Part shown: positions 7,501 through 15,650 of the stretch, piece by piece
Position numbering within the stretch: position 1 is the first letter of the stretch
Layout: every line of letters begins with the position of its first letter
The notes under the pieces: model-generated
Databases searched by the model: none
What the model was told of the DNA's origin: nothing
The model's input: only the letters and a program-made list of their open reading frames with translations
Origin: Pseudomonadota bacterium
GTDB lineage: Bacteria; Pseudomonadota; Gammaproteobacteria; Steroidobacterales; Steroidobacteraceae
DNA length: 41,038 nt
NCBI GenBank assembly: GCA_021822385.1
Contig: JAKARC010000022.1
Coordinates: forward strand, 1 to 41,038
Direction of reading: 5' to 3'
Made by a program: the position numbers and the translations under genes

Positions 7501-8328
7501 TCAGGTCGCATCGAACTGTTCGGCAAGTTCCCGGCTGCGCGCCGCGGCCGCAGCCACGGCGCGGTCCACGATCCCGGTGAAATCGGCCGCGGCGAAGGCG
7601 CTGAGCGCCGCCTCGGTGGTGCCACCCTTGGAGGTCACCTGGGCACGCAGTTGCGCCAGATCGACGTCGCCGCCGTGCGCCAGGAGTCCCGAGCCGTGGA
7701 GTGTGGCGATGCTGAGGCGCGTCGCGGCCGCCGCGGGCAATCCCAGCCGGCCACCCGCCCGCGCCAGCAGCTCGGCCAGCAGGAAGAAATACGCCGGCCC
7801 GCTGCCGGAGAGCGCCGTGACCACGTCCAGTGCCGCTTCGGTGTCGACGCGGACGACCTCGCCAACGGAACTCAGCACGCGTTCGATACCCTCGCTATGT
7901 GCCGCAGCGAGGTCGGCCGGCGCATACAAGCCACTCACACCGGCGCCGACGAGCGCCGGCCGGTTCGGCATGGCGCGCGCGAGCGGAATTCCTGCGCCGC
8001 ACCAGCGGCGCAATGCAGCAATGCGCACGCCCGCGACGACCGAAAGCACCACGGGGGCGTTGCGCGCGAATTCCTCCGCCAGGGGCCGCAGCACCGCGGC
8101 GACATCCTGCGGCTTGACGGCGACCACCACGACGGTCGCGTCGCGCACAGCGCTGGCATTGTCGGCAACCGCGCGCACGCCGAAGTCACGCGCGAGGGCT
8201 GCACGGGCTTGCGCCGCAGGCTCGCCCACGGCAATGCGCTCGGGGCGCATGCCCTGGCGCAGCATCCCGCCGATCAGGGCGCGCCCCATATTGCCGGCGC
8301 CGAGCACCGCCAGATCCTGATGACTCAT
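7501..8328 (-). CDS. proC: Pyrroline-5-carboxylate reductase ProC
   Basis: The 275-aa enzyme starts with a Rossmann NAD(P)-binding motif (LAVLGAGNMGRALIGGML). It carries the family C-terminal signature around ALSGSGPAYFFLLAELLARA and the segment HGSGLLAHGGDVDLAQLRAQ. It catalyses the last step of proline synthesis, reducing 1-pyrroline-5-carboxylate to proline in the cytoplasm. The length is normal for the family. It sits between yggS and yggT in the usual order, 43 bp after yggS. Confidence 0.95.
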   Translation of the reverse strand: MSHQDLAVLGAGNMGRALIGGMLRQGMRPERIAVGEPAAQARAALARDFGVRAVADNASAVRDATVVVVAVKPQDVAAVLRPLAEEFARNAPVVLSVVAGVRIAALRRWCGAGIPLARAMPNRPALVGAGVSGLYAPADLAAAHSEGIERVLSSVGEVVRVDTEAALDVVTALSGSGPAYFFLLAELLARAGGRLGLPAAAATRLSIATLHGSGLLAHGGDVDLAQLRAQVTSKGGTTEAALSAFAAADFTGIVDRAVAAAAARSRELAEQFDAT

Positions 8329-8371
8329 GGGCTGGGCATTGTAGCGGCTGACCGGCCCGTGCGCTGCGCGT

Positions 8372-9076
8372 TCATGGGCGCGCGGGCCGCGGACCGAACA
8401 GGGCCGTACCGATCCGCACCATCGTCGCGCCCTCGAGGATGGCGCTCTCGAAGTCGCCGCTCATCCCCATGGAGAGAGTATCGAGCTGCATGCCGTGCGC
8501 ATTCAGGTCATCGCGCAGCGCGCGCAGTTGCGCAAACCAGCCGCGCTGGCGCGCCGCATCCGCCTCCACCGGCGGCAGGCACATCAGCCCCCGCAGACGC
8601 AGTCGCGGCAACTCGGCCACCGCGACGGCGAGCGCACCGATCGCAGCGGGCGCCACGCCCCCTTTGCCGGCTTCCGCACCGAGATTGACCTGAATGCACA
8701 CCTGCAGCGGCGGGGCATGGAATGGCCGTTGTGCCGAGAGTCGCTGGGCGATGTGCAGCCGGTCCACGCTGTGCACCCACTGGAAGCGCTCGGCGATGGT
8801 CCGGGTCTTGTTTGCCTGCAGGCGGCCTAGAAAGTGCCAGGTGAGCGGCTCGGCCGCAAGCGCATCGAGCTTCTCCACGGCGTCGTTGAGGTAGCTCTCG
8901 CCAAAGTCGCGCACACCGAGCGCCGCGGCCGCACGCAGCATGTCGAGCGGCTGAGCCTTGGACACGGCGACAAGTGTGATCTGCGCCACAGAACGACCGG
9001 CGTGAGCCGCGGCCGCGGCCATCCGCTCCCGCACATCCTGCAGGCGCGGCGGCAAAATCTGCGAAGCCCGTATCAT
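8372..9076 (-). CDS. yggS: YggS/PLPBP pyridoxal-phosphate homeostasis protein
   Basis: The 234-aa protein shows LVAVSKAQP near the N-terminus, where Lys40 is the PLP-binding lysine. Family landmarks follow: GVRDFGESYLNDAVEK, WHFLGRLQANK, CIQVNLGAEAGKGG, LSMGMSGDFESAILEGATMVRIG. YggS proteins bind PLP and affect vitamin B6 and amino-acid balance without known catalysis. It is divergent from pilT, with start codons 82 bp apart, and leads the yggS-proC-yggT operon. Confidence 0.95.
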   Translation of the reverse strand: MIRASQILPPRLQDVRERMAAAAAHAGRSVAQITLVAVSKAQPLDMLRAAAALGVRDFGESYLNDAVEKLDALAAEPLTWHFLGRLQANKTRTIAERFQWVHSVDRLHIAQRLSAQRPFHAPPLQVCIQVNLGAEAGKGGVAPAAIGALAVAVAELPRLRLRGLMCLPPVEADAARQRGWFAQLRALRDDLNAHGMQLDTLSMGMSGDFESAILEGATMVRIGTALFGPRPARP

Positions 9077-9096
9077 ATAGCCTGCCGAACCTCTCC

Positions 9097-9104
9097 GTTA
9101 TACT
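9097..9104. promoter_or_regulatory. Shared -10 region between divergent yggS and pilT
   Basis: The sequence gttatact reads as TATACT (9099-9104) toward pilT and as TATAAC toward yggS on the other strand. One AT-rich element may thus serve both directions. No good -35 hexamer is visible on either side, so the assignment is tentative. Confidence 0.4.
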
Positions 9105-9158
9105 CCACCGGACGGACAGGCGCCGGCTGCGCCGCAACCGCCGCCAATCGGAGTCCCG

Positions 9159-10196
9159 ATGGTCGATATCGCGCAACTGCTCGCTTTCTCCGTTAAGAAC
9201 AACGCCTCCGACCTGCATCTATCGGCGGGCGTGCCGCCCATGATCCGTGTGGACGGCGACATGAAACGCATCAATATGCCACCGCTGGCGCACAAGGAAG
9301 TGCACAGCATGGTGTATGACATCATGAACGACAAGCAGCGCAAGGCGTTCGAGGAGTTCTTCGAGACCGATTTTTCCTTCGAGATTCCCAAACTCGCGCG
9401 CTTTCGTGTCAACGCGTTCAACCAGAACCGCGGTGCCGGTGCCGTATTTCGCACGATTCCCTCCGGCATTCAATCGTTGGATGATCTGAAGGCGCCGAAG
9501 ATCTTCCGCGACCTGTGCATGCTGCCGCGCGGCCTGGTGCTGGTGACCGGGCCGACCGGATCGGGCAAATCGACGACGCTGGCGGCCATGGTCGATCACT
9601 GCAACGACAACCGTCCGGACCACATCATCACCATCGAGGATCCGATCGAGTTCGTGCATGAGTCCAAGCGTTGTCTGGTCAACCAGCGCGAAGTCCACCG
9701 CGACACCCTCGGGTTCAGCGAGGCGCTGCGCTCGGCGCTGCGCGAGGACCCGGACGTGGTGCTGGTCGGGGAAATGCGCGATCTCGAGACCATCCGGCTC
9801 GCGTTGACCGCGGCCGAGACCGGCCATCTGGTGTTCGGCACCCTGCATACCAGCTCGGCGGCCAAGACCATCGATCGGGTGGTGGACGTGTTTCCGGCGG
9901 CCGAGAAGGACATGGTGCGCTCGATGCTCTCCGAGTCGCTGCGGGCGGTGATCTCGCAGACCCTGCTGAAACGCATCGGCGGCGGCCGCATCGCGGCTCA
10001 TGAAATCATGATCGGGACCCCGGCGATCCGCAATCTCATCCGCGAGGGCAAGATTGCCCAGATGTATTCATCCATTCAAACCGGTCAGGCGCAGGGTATG
10101 CAGACACTCGATCAGTGTCTCTCCGAGCTGCTCTCCAAGGGATTGGTGAGCAAGGAAGAGGCACGCTTCAAGGCGCAGAACAAGGAGAGCCTGTGA
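9159..10196 (+). CDS. pilT: Type IV pilus retraction ATPase PilT
   Basis: The 345-aa protein is a canonical PilT. An N-terminal PAS-like domain (NNASDLHLSAGVPPMIRVDG) is followed by a RecA-like ATPase with Walker A GPTGSGKSTT (Lys137), the Asp-box region ITIEDPIEFVH, Walker B VVLVGEMRDLETI and the His box HLVFGTLHTSSAAKT. As a hexamer at the base of the pilus it powers depolymerisation of PilA and so twitching motility. GGAG lies about six bases before the ATG. Two paralogues follow on the same strand. Confidence 0.97.
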   Translation: MVDIAQLLAFSVKNNASDLHLSAGVPPMIRVDGDMKRINMPPLAHKEVHSMVYDIMNDKQRKAFEEFFETDFSFEIPKLARFRVNAFNQNRGAGAVFRTIPSGIQSLDDLKAPKIFRDLCMLPRGLVLVTGPTGSGKSTTLAAMVDHCNDNRPDHIITIEDPIEFVHESKRCLVNQREVHRDTLGFSEALRSALREDPDVVLVGEMRDLETIRLALTAAETGHLVFGTLHTSSAAKTIDRVVDVFPAAEKDMVRSMLSESLRAVISQTLLKRIGGGRIAAHEIMIGTPAIRNLIREGKIAQMYSSIQTGQAQGMQTLDQCLSELLSKGLVSKEEARFKAQNKESL

Positions 10197-10285
10197 CCGC
10201 CGGCAGCGTCGCCGCGCACGCACCGCCGCGGCCATCGGGCCGTCGCGCCGTGCGGGTCGCCGGTTAGGCTTGCCGGAGCACTGGT

Positions 10286-11437
10286 GTGGACCGCGATCAA
10301 GCCATCAAGCTCATTCACGACCTGCTGCGGCGGATGGCCGACAAGCAGGCATCGGACCTGTTCCTGACCGCCGGCTTCCCGCCGGCGTTGAAGATCGACG
10401 GCGAGGTGCGCCCGCAAAGCGAGCGGGCGCTCACCGGCGAGCAGTCCGCGACCCTGGTCCGCGCGCTGATGAACGACCGGCAGACACGCGAGTTCGATGC
10501 CACCAAGGAGTGCAATTTCGCGATTGCCCCGGCGGGCATCGGCCGCTTTCGCGTCAGTGCCTTCGTGCAGCAGAGCGCGGTCGGCTGCGTGATCCGCATG
10601 ATCAATTCGCAGATCCCGAGCTTCGAGGATCTCGACCTGCCGCCGATCCTGAAGGAGCTGTCGCTGTCCAAGCGCGGCCTCGTGGTGGTGGTCGGCGGCA
10701 CCGGCTCGGGCAAGTCGACCACGCTTGCCGCCATGGTCGGCTACCGCAATCAGAAGACTCGCGGCCACATCGTGACGGTGGAGGATCCGGTCGAATTCAT
10801 CCACCAGCACAAGGGTTGCGTCATCACCCACCGCGATATCGGTGTCGATACCGAGTCCTGGGAGGTGGCGCTGAAGAACGTGCTGCGCCAAGCTCCGGAT
10901 GTGATCTACATCGGCGAAATCCGGGATCGTCAGACCATGGAATTCGCCGTGCAGTTCGCCGAGACCGGTCATCTGGTGTTTTCCACCCTGCACGCCAACA
11001 ACGCCAACCAGGCTCTCGACCGGATCATCAATTTCTTTCCGGACGAGCGGCGCGAGCAGGTGTTGATGGATCTGTCGCTGAACATCCGCGCCTTCATCTC
11101 GCAGCGGCTGGTGCCGCGCGAGGGCGGCAGCGGGCGCATCGCCGCTTTGGAGATCATGCTCAACTCGCCGCTGATCCAGGATCTGATCTTCAAGGGCGAA
11201 GTGGTCAAGATCCGCGACGTCATGGCGCGCTCGAACCGTCTCGGCATGAAGACCTTCGATCAATCCCTGTTCGATCTGTACGAGTCCGGGTTCATCTCCT
11301 ACGAGGACGCGCTGCGCAACGCGGATTCTAAGAACGAGCTCCGGCTGCGGGTGAAGCTCGAGAGCCGCCGGCAGAGCCCGGCGCTCGATGACGGCAGCCT
11401 GACCATCATGGAGGATGAGGAAGGTGGAAAATCATGA
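10286..11437 (+). CDS. pilU: Type IV pilus retraction ATPase PilU
   Basis: The 383-aa product is PilU-like. An N-terminal ASDLFLTAGFPPALKIDGEV domain is followed by Walker A GGTGSGKSTT (Lys143), TVEDPVEFIHQHKGCV, Walker B VIYIGEIRDRQTM and His box HLVFSTLHANNANQALD. The extended C-terminus, ending in an acidic tail, is typical of PilU (about 380 aa) rather than PilT. PilU assists PilT in forceful retraction. It starts at a GTG preceded by GGAG, 89 bp after pilT. Its stop overlaps the start of the next gene (ATGA). Confidence 0.93.
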   Translation: MDRDQAIKLIHDLLRRMADKQASDLFLTAGFPPALKIDGEVRPQSERALTGEQSATLVRALMNDRQTREFDATKECNFAIAPAGIGRFRVSAFVQQSAVGCVIRMINSQIPSFEDLDLPPILKELSLSKRGLVVVVGGTGSGKSTTLAAMVGYRNQKTRGHIVTVEDPVEFIHQHKGCVITHRDIGVDTESWEVALKNVLRQAPDVIYIGEIRDRQTMEFAVQFAETGHLVFSTLHANNANQALDRIINFFPDERREQVLMDLSLNIRAFISQRLVPREGGSGRIAALEIMLNSPLIQDLIFKGEVVKIRDVMARSNRLGMKTFDQSLFDLYESGFISYEDALRNADSKNELRLRVKLESRRQSPALDDGSLTIMEDEEGGKS

Positions 11438-12564
11438 GTGAATCCGCCGCGAGCACGGCACCCGAGCCGCTGGCGGCGGGTGATGCGCCGACCGATGCGT
11501 CGGCACAGATCAACACTAAACCGCTGTTCAAGCTCATGGTCGAGCGCAAGGCGTCCGATCTGTTCTTTACCAGCAACGCGCCCATCAAGATCAAGATCGA
11601 AGGCCGGATATTCCCGATCAACAAGCAGGTGCTGACGCCGCCGATGGTGCGCCAGGCTGCCTTGGCGCTGATGAATCGCGCGCAGCGCGAGCAGTTTCGG
11701 CGCGAGCTCGAGCTCGATTTCGCCATCTCGGAGCCCGGACTCGGTCGCTTCCGTGTCAACGTGTTCATGCAGCGCGGCTCCCCGGCCGTGGTGCTGCGCT
11801 ACATCAGCGCGGAGATGCCCCGCCTCGAGGCCCTCGGCGTGCCGGCCGCGGCGGCCGATCTGGCGCTGCACAAGCGCGGCCTGGTGCTGGTGGTGGGCGC
11901 GGCGGGCTCGGGCAAATCGACCACGCTCGCCGCCATGATCAATCTGCGCAACGAAAGCTGCTCCGATCATATTCTCACCATCGAGGATCCGATCGAGTTC
12001 CTGCATACCAACAAGCGCTCGATCGTCAATCAACGCGAGGTGGGCCTTGATACCCGATCATTCGCGCATGCGCTGCGCGGCGCGCTGCGCGCCGCGCCCG
12101 ATGTGATCCTGGTTGGCGAGATCCGGGACCGCGAGAGCATGGAGGCGGCCATTCATCTCAGCGGCACGGGGCATCTGGTGCTCGCGACGCTGCATGCCAA
12201 CAATTGCGCGCAGACTCTCGATCGCATCATCAACATGTTCCCGCCCGAGCAGCATGCGCAGATCTTCCTCGATCTGTCGCAATACCTGCGCGGCATCCTG
12301 GCGCAACGGCTGGTGATGGGCAGGGCGGGGCGGCGCGTGGCCGCGGTCGAGGTCATGCTCAATACGCCGCACATCTGCGATCTGATCAACAAGGGTGATG
12401 TCGTCGGGGTGAAGGAGGCGCTGGCGGCGAGCGCCGAGCAGGGCATCCAGAGCTTCGATACGGCGCTGCTCGAACTGTATCGGCAGGGCAGGGTCGAGCT
12501 GGCCGATGCGCTCGCCAACGCCGATTCGCGCGCCAATCTCGAGGCCAGGATCAATTTCGGCTGA
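11434..12564 (+). CDS. Second PilU-like retraction ATPase (third PilT/PilU paralogue)
   Basis: This 376-aa protein has the full PilT/PilU architecture: ASDLFFTSNAPIKIKIEGRI, Walker A GAAGSGKSTT (Lys161), LTIEDPIEFLHTNKRSIVNQ, VILVGEIRDRESM and HLVLATLHANNCAQTLD. It begins with an extra Ala/Pro-rich stretch of about 25 residues. Conserved residues look intact, so it should hydrolyse ATP. It is closer to PilU than PilT (TLDRIINMFPPEQ, LSQYLRGILAQRLV) but clearly diverged from the upstream PilU. The ATGA overlap with pilU means coupled translation. Its own role is unknown; a modified retraction motor or a regulator in mixed complexes is inference. Confidence 0.88.
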   Translation: MSESAASTAPEPLAAGDAPTDASAQINTKPLFKLMVERKASDLFFTSNAPIKIKIEGRIFPINKQVLTPPMVRQAALALMNRAQREQFRRELELDFAISEPGLGRFRVNVFMQRGSPAVVLRYISAEMPRLEALGVPAAAADLALHKRGLVLVVGAAGSGKSTTLAAMINLRNESCSDHILTIEDPIEFLHTNKRSIVNQREVGLDTRSFAHALRGALRAAPDVILVGEIRDRESMEAAIHLSGTGHLVLATLHANNCAQTLDRIINMFPPEQHAQIFLDLSQYLRGILAQRLVMGRAGRRVAAVEVMLNTPHICDLINKGDVVGVKEALAASAEQGIQSFDTALLELYRQGRVELADALANADSRANLEARINFG

Positions 12565-12632
12565 GCGCAGGCGGCGCTGCGCGCGCCGGCATTGCGACGT
12601 TCCATCTGGGGCGCGCCTACTGCGCTCCCCGC

Positions 12633-13508
12633 TCAGAAGACTTCCAGCGCATCGAAGACCGGACCGTCGACGCAGACGCGCTTCATGGCCTCGCCCTCGC
12701 TCGTGCGTACCCGTACAGTGCAGCCGGCGCAGCCGCCGACGCCGCAGGCCATGAATTCCTCGAGTGAGACCTGACAGCGCACACCGTAGCGGCGGGCAAG
12801 CTGAGCCGTCGCCGCGAGCATGGGCGTCGGTCCACACGCGAACAGTTCGACCTCGGCGAGCGCCGCCGGCGCGAGAGTGCCGAGCCACTGTGCGGCCAGT
12901 TCGGTGACATAGCCGTCGAAACAGCCCGGCAGGCCGGCTCGACTCGCCAGCCGGCTGGAGATGCCCCAGTCCTCGAGCAGCGGCAGGCACGCGCTCGCCT
13001 GTGCCGGCAGTCCTGCGACCGGGCGGCTCGCCGCGCGCGGCTCGAACGGGAAGGGGATTTCCGAGCCCATCAACACCAGTGGGCTGTAGTGCGCGTCGGA
13101 CCGCTCATGGAGCCGCTCGGCCAGGAAGATCATCGGTGGGATCCCGACGCCGCCGCCGATCAGCACGACGCGCGGTCGTTGTGGCTGGAGCGTGAACGGG
13201 GTGCCGATCGGTCCGATGATACTGACGGTCTCGCCGCTGGCGCGCCCGGCGAGCGCACGCAGGCCCGGCCCTACGGTCTTGTAGAGCAGCTCGATCCAGC
13301 CGGCGCGCGCGTCGGCGCGCATGATCGACAGCGGCCGGCGCAGCGGGATCGCAGGATCGCACGTCACGTGCACGAAGCTGCCGGGCTCGGCGTGCGCGGC
13401 GCAGGCGGGGGCCGCAAGGCGCAGCACGAACTGCTCGCCGGCAAAGGCTGTCTGACGGAGGACGCGGGCATCCTCCAGATGCAACGTACCGCGCACCGAG
13501 GCGCTCAT
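12633..13508 (-). CDS. PyrK-like dihydroorotate dehydrogenase electron-transfer subunit
   Basis: The 291-aa protein has the ferredoxin-reductase-type layout of PyrK. An FAD domain (RRPLSIMRAD) is followed by a NAD-binding part (VVLIGGGVGIPPMIFLAERL, FACGPTPML) and a C-terminal 2Fe-2S site with Cys255, Cys260, Cys263 and Cys279 (MACGVGGCAGCTVRV and RVCVDGPVF). In class 1B dihydroorotate dehydrogenase, PyrK passes electrons from the catalytic PyrDB subunit to NAD+. Its start overlaps the pyrB stop by four bases (ATGA). Pseudomonads carry pyrC' here instead. No pyrD is in the window, so the partner is unknown; a different oxidoreductase partner is possible. Confidence 0.85.
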   Translation of the reverse strand: MSASVRGTLHLEDARVLRQTAFAGEQFVLRLAAPACAAHAEPGSFVHVTCDPAIPLRRPLSIMRADARAGWIELLYKTVGPGLRALAGRASGETVSIIGPIGTPFTLQPQRPRVVLIGGGVGIPPMIFLAERLHERSDAHYSPLVLMGSEIPFPFEPRAASRPVAGLPAQASACLPLLEDWGISSRLASRAGLPGCFDGYVTELAAQWLGTLAPAALAEVELFACGPTPMLAATAQLARRYGVRCQVSLEEFMACGVGGCAGCTVRVRTSEGEAMKRVCVDGPVFDALEVF

Positions 13509-14506
13509 CCGGCGCGCCTCCAGGCCAGCACTTCATCCAGCACCGCCATGCGTACGGCAACACCATTGCGGACCTGGTCGCGGATGACCGATTGCGGACC
13601 GTCCGCCACCTCCGAGGCGATCTCCACGCCGCGGTTCATGGGCTGCGGGTGCATGACGATGGCGTCCGGGCGGGCGAGTGCGAGTCGTGCGCTCGTCAAG
13701 CCATAACTCTCGTAGTAGTGTGCCGCATCGGGCAGATCCGCCTGCGCCATGCGCTCGCTCTGTATCCGCAGCATCATGACCACGTCCGCTTCCCGCAGGC
13801 CTTCCTCGAGTGTGGTGTGACGTGAGCAGCCCGGGAATTCCTCAGGCGCCGGCATCAGCCCCGGGGGAGCCACCAGACGCAGATCCGCCGTCCCCAGTGT
13901 GCGGAAGATGTGGACCGCCGAGCGTGCCACGCGCGAGTGGCGGATGTCGCCCACGATGGCGATGCGCAGCGACTCGAATCGAGGCTTGTGCTGGCGCACC
14001 GTCAGGGCATCGAGCAGGCCCTGGGTCGGGTGCGCAATGTGCGCTTCCCCGGCCGACAACACGCTCACGGACGGGGCGACGTGACTTGCGACGGTGCCCG
14101 GCACCCCGGGCTCGGCGTCACGGATGACCAGCGCATCGATGTGCAGCGACTGCAGCGTGAATACGGTGTCGAGCATGCTCTCGCCCTTGATGCGCGAGGA
14201 CAGCTGAACTTCGAGATTCACCACATCGGCGCCGAGGCGCTTCGCGGCGAGTTCGAACGAGACGCGAGTGCGTGTCGAGGGCTCGGTAAACAGGTTCGCG
14301 ACGGTGCAGCCCGCCAGGGCGCGGCTGACCGGGGCCGGGGCGCCGAGCGGCCGGACGAAGCTTTGGGCGCGATCGAGCAACCGCTCGATGAGCGCGCGCG
14401 ACAGATGCTCCAGCGTGATGAGGTGGCGCAGCGAACCATCGGGGCGCAACTGCATGTTCATGCGGCCGCCGCCAGGGAGGGACACCGCGCCTGCGATGGG
14501 ACGCAT
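13505..14506 (-). CDS. pyrB: Aspartate carbamoyltransferase catalytic subunit PyrB
   Basis: The 333-aa enzyme carries the carbamoyl-phosphate motif EPSTRTRVSFE, the loop SSRIKGESMLDT, AHPTQGLLDALT, GDIRHSRVARS and the C-terminal HPQPMNRGVEI. It makes carbamoyl-aspartate in pyrimidine synthesis. The N-terminus is extended compared with E. coli (MNMQLRPDGSLRHLITLEHL aligns with the P. aeruginosa extension). In Pseudomonas this extension belongs to the PyrB-PyrC' complex. A second possible start is ATG 14461. It follows ruvX by 19 bp and overlaps the PyrK-like gene. No pyrR or pyrC' is present nearby. Confidence 0.95.
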   Translation of the reverse strand: MRPIAGAVSLPGGGRMNMQLRPDGSLRHLITLEHLSRALIERLLDRAQSFVRPLGAPAPVSRALAGCTVANLFTEPSTRTRVSFELAAKRLGADVVNLEVQLSSRIKGESMLDTVFTLQSLHIDALVIRDAEPGVPGTVASHVAPSVSVLSAGEAHIAHPTQGLLDALTVRQHKPRFESLRIAIVGDIRHSRVARSAVHIFRTLGTADLRLVAPPGLMPAPEEFPGCSRHTTLEEGLREADVVMMLRIQSERMAQADLPDAAHYYESYGLTSARLALARPDAIVMHPQPMNRGVEIASEVADGPQSVIRDQVRNGVAVRMAVLDEVLAWRRAG

Positions 14507-14525
14507 CCGTCCGGGATGATCGTGA

Positions 14526-14975
14526 TCATGGCAGCTCTTCTCCAGACTCTCCTGACAACCACCGTTCGAGGATCACGGCCGCGGCCGCACTGTCGATGTG
14601 CTCGCGCCGCATGCGGCCCCGTCCACCGCGCGTACGCTGCGTCTTCAGCTCGGCACCGGCCTCCAGAGACGAGAACCGCTCGTCGATCAGACTGACGGGC
14701 AGGGCGAAGCGCAGCCGCAGCTCGGCGGCAAAACGGCGCGCGCTCGGGAGCAACGCGCCGGCCGTACCGTCCACATTATACGGGGCGCCGACCACCAGCC
14801 GGCCCGGGCTGAACGCGCGCAGCTCCCGTCCGATCGACTCCCAGTCCGGCGCGCCCGCACGCGCGCGGGCCGCCGGGCGCGGTGCGGCAGTCCCGGTCAG
14901 CGTGTCGCCGACGGCGATACCGATGCGTTTGAGTCCGAAGTCGAAAGCCAGAATGTGCTCGAGCCGCTCAGGCAT
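14526..14975 (-). CDS. ruvX: Putative pre-16S rRNA nuclease / Holliday junction resolvase YqgF (RuvX)
   Basis: The 149-aa RNase-H-fold protein begins with ILAFDFGLKRIGIAVGD, whose first Asp is catalytic. It shows LVVGAPYNVDGTAG, LIDERFSSLEA and a final REHIDSAAAAVILERWL with the last acidic residue. E. coli YqgF is implicated in processing the 5' end of 16S rRNA; Holliday junction cleavage has been proposed. The length is normal. The start overlaps the end of algH by eight bases, as in many gammaproteobacteria. Confidence 0.94.
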   Translation of the reverse strand: MPERLEHILAFDFGLKRIGIAVGDTLTGTAAPRPAARARAGAPDWESIGRELRAFSPGRLVVGAPYNVDGTAGALLPSARRFAAELRLRFALPVSLIDERFSSLEAGAELKTQRTRGGRGRMRREHIDSAAAAVILERWLSGESGEELP

Positions 14976-15615
14976 GGCCGGCGGTGAGGCTCAGCTGGCC
15001 GACATCAATGCCGAGCAGCCGCCAGGCGCCGCTCCAGCGCTCGTTGAAGGGCAGCTCGAACACGATCCGGGCATCCACCGGCACCGACATCCAGGCGTTG
15101 TCGAGGATCTCGCGCTCGAGTTGACCGGCCTGCCAGCTGGCATAACCGAGCGCAATGAATGCGCCCGCGGGACCCTCGCCGCGGGCCATCGCCGCGAGCA
15201 CGTCGCGCGAGGTGGTGACCTGAATGCTGTCGGAGACCTTATGGGTGTGGTCCCACTGTCCGCCGGGTCGATGCAGAACGAAGCCCCGGTCCGTGTGCAC
15301 CGGGCCGCCGCGCAGCACCGGCTGACCCGCAATGATCTCGCTCGCCGGGGTGATCTGCATCTGCGCGAGCACGTCCGATAGGCGCATCGGCAACGGCCTG
15401 TTGAGCACGATCGCAAGCGCGCCGTGCTCGGTGTGCTCACAGATCAGCGACACCGTCTGATTGAAGTTCGGGTCAGTCAGCGAAGGCATCGCGATCAGCA
15501 GGTGGTTGGTGAGATTGGCAAAGCTCGACGGTTGCGGCTCCACGCCGCCCGGCGCTGCGGCCGGTTCGCCCGCAGGCTCGACTCTGGTGTCCGGTTTGCC
15601 GGTGTCCTCGCCCAT
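14968..15615 (-). CDS. algH: YqgE/AlgH family protein
   Basis: The 215-aa protein has the UPF0301 signature: LTNHLLIAMPSLTDPNFNQ, VSLICEHTEHGALAIVLNRP, LRGGPVHTDRGFVLH, FIALGYASWQAGQLEREI. The biochemical role is unsettled; in Pseudomonas AlgH affects alginate and other surface traits. The start at 15615 gives about 30 residues before the conserved part. A well-spaced promoter whose -10 ends six bases before this ATG supports it. A much longer upstream frame overlaps tonB and is not credible. Confidence 0.92.
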   Translation of the reverse strand: MGEDTGKPDTRVEPAGEPAAAPGGVEPQPSSFANLTNHLLIAMPSLTDPNFNQTVSLICEHTEHGALAIVLNRPLPMRLSDVLAQMQITPASEIIAGQPVLRGGPVHTDRGFVLHRPGGQWDHTHKVSDSIQVTTSRDVLAAMARGEGPAGAFIALGYASWQAGQLEREILDNAWMSVPVDARIVFELPFNERWSGAWRLLGIDVGQLSLTAGHA

Positions 15616-15621
15616 GAATGC

Positions 15622-15650
15622 AGTATGGGGATCAGCGCCGTTCGGCTCAA
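15622..15650 (-). promoter_or_regulatory. Internal promoter for leaderless algH-ruvX-pyrB transcript
   Basis: On the minus strand TTGAGC (15650-15645), a 17-bp spacer and CATACT (15627-15622) precede the algH ATG by six bases. The -35 overlaps the tonB stop codon. Spacing is ideal, while the hexamers match at four of six positions each. Confidence 0.5.

Noticed and set aside
7084-8688. A 534-codon plus-strand frame across yggT, proC and yggS
   Set aside because: It crosses three well-supported minus-strand genes and the spaces between them, and has no domain pattern.
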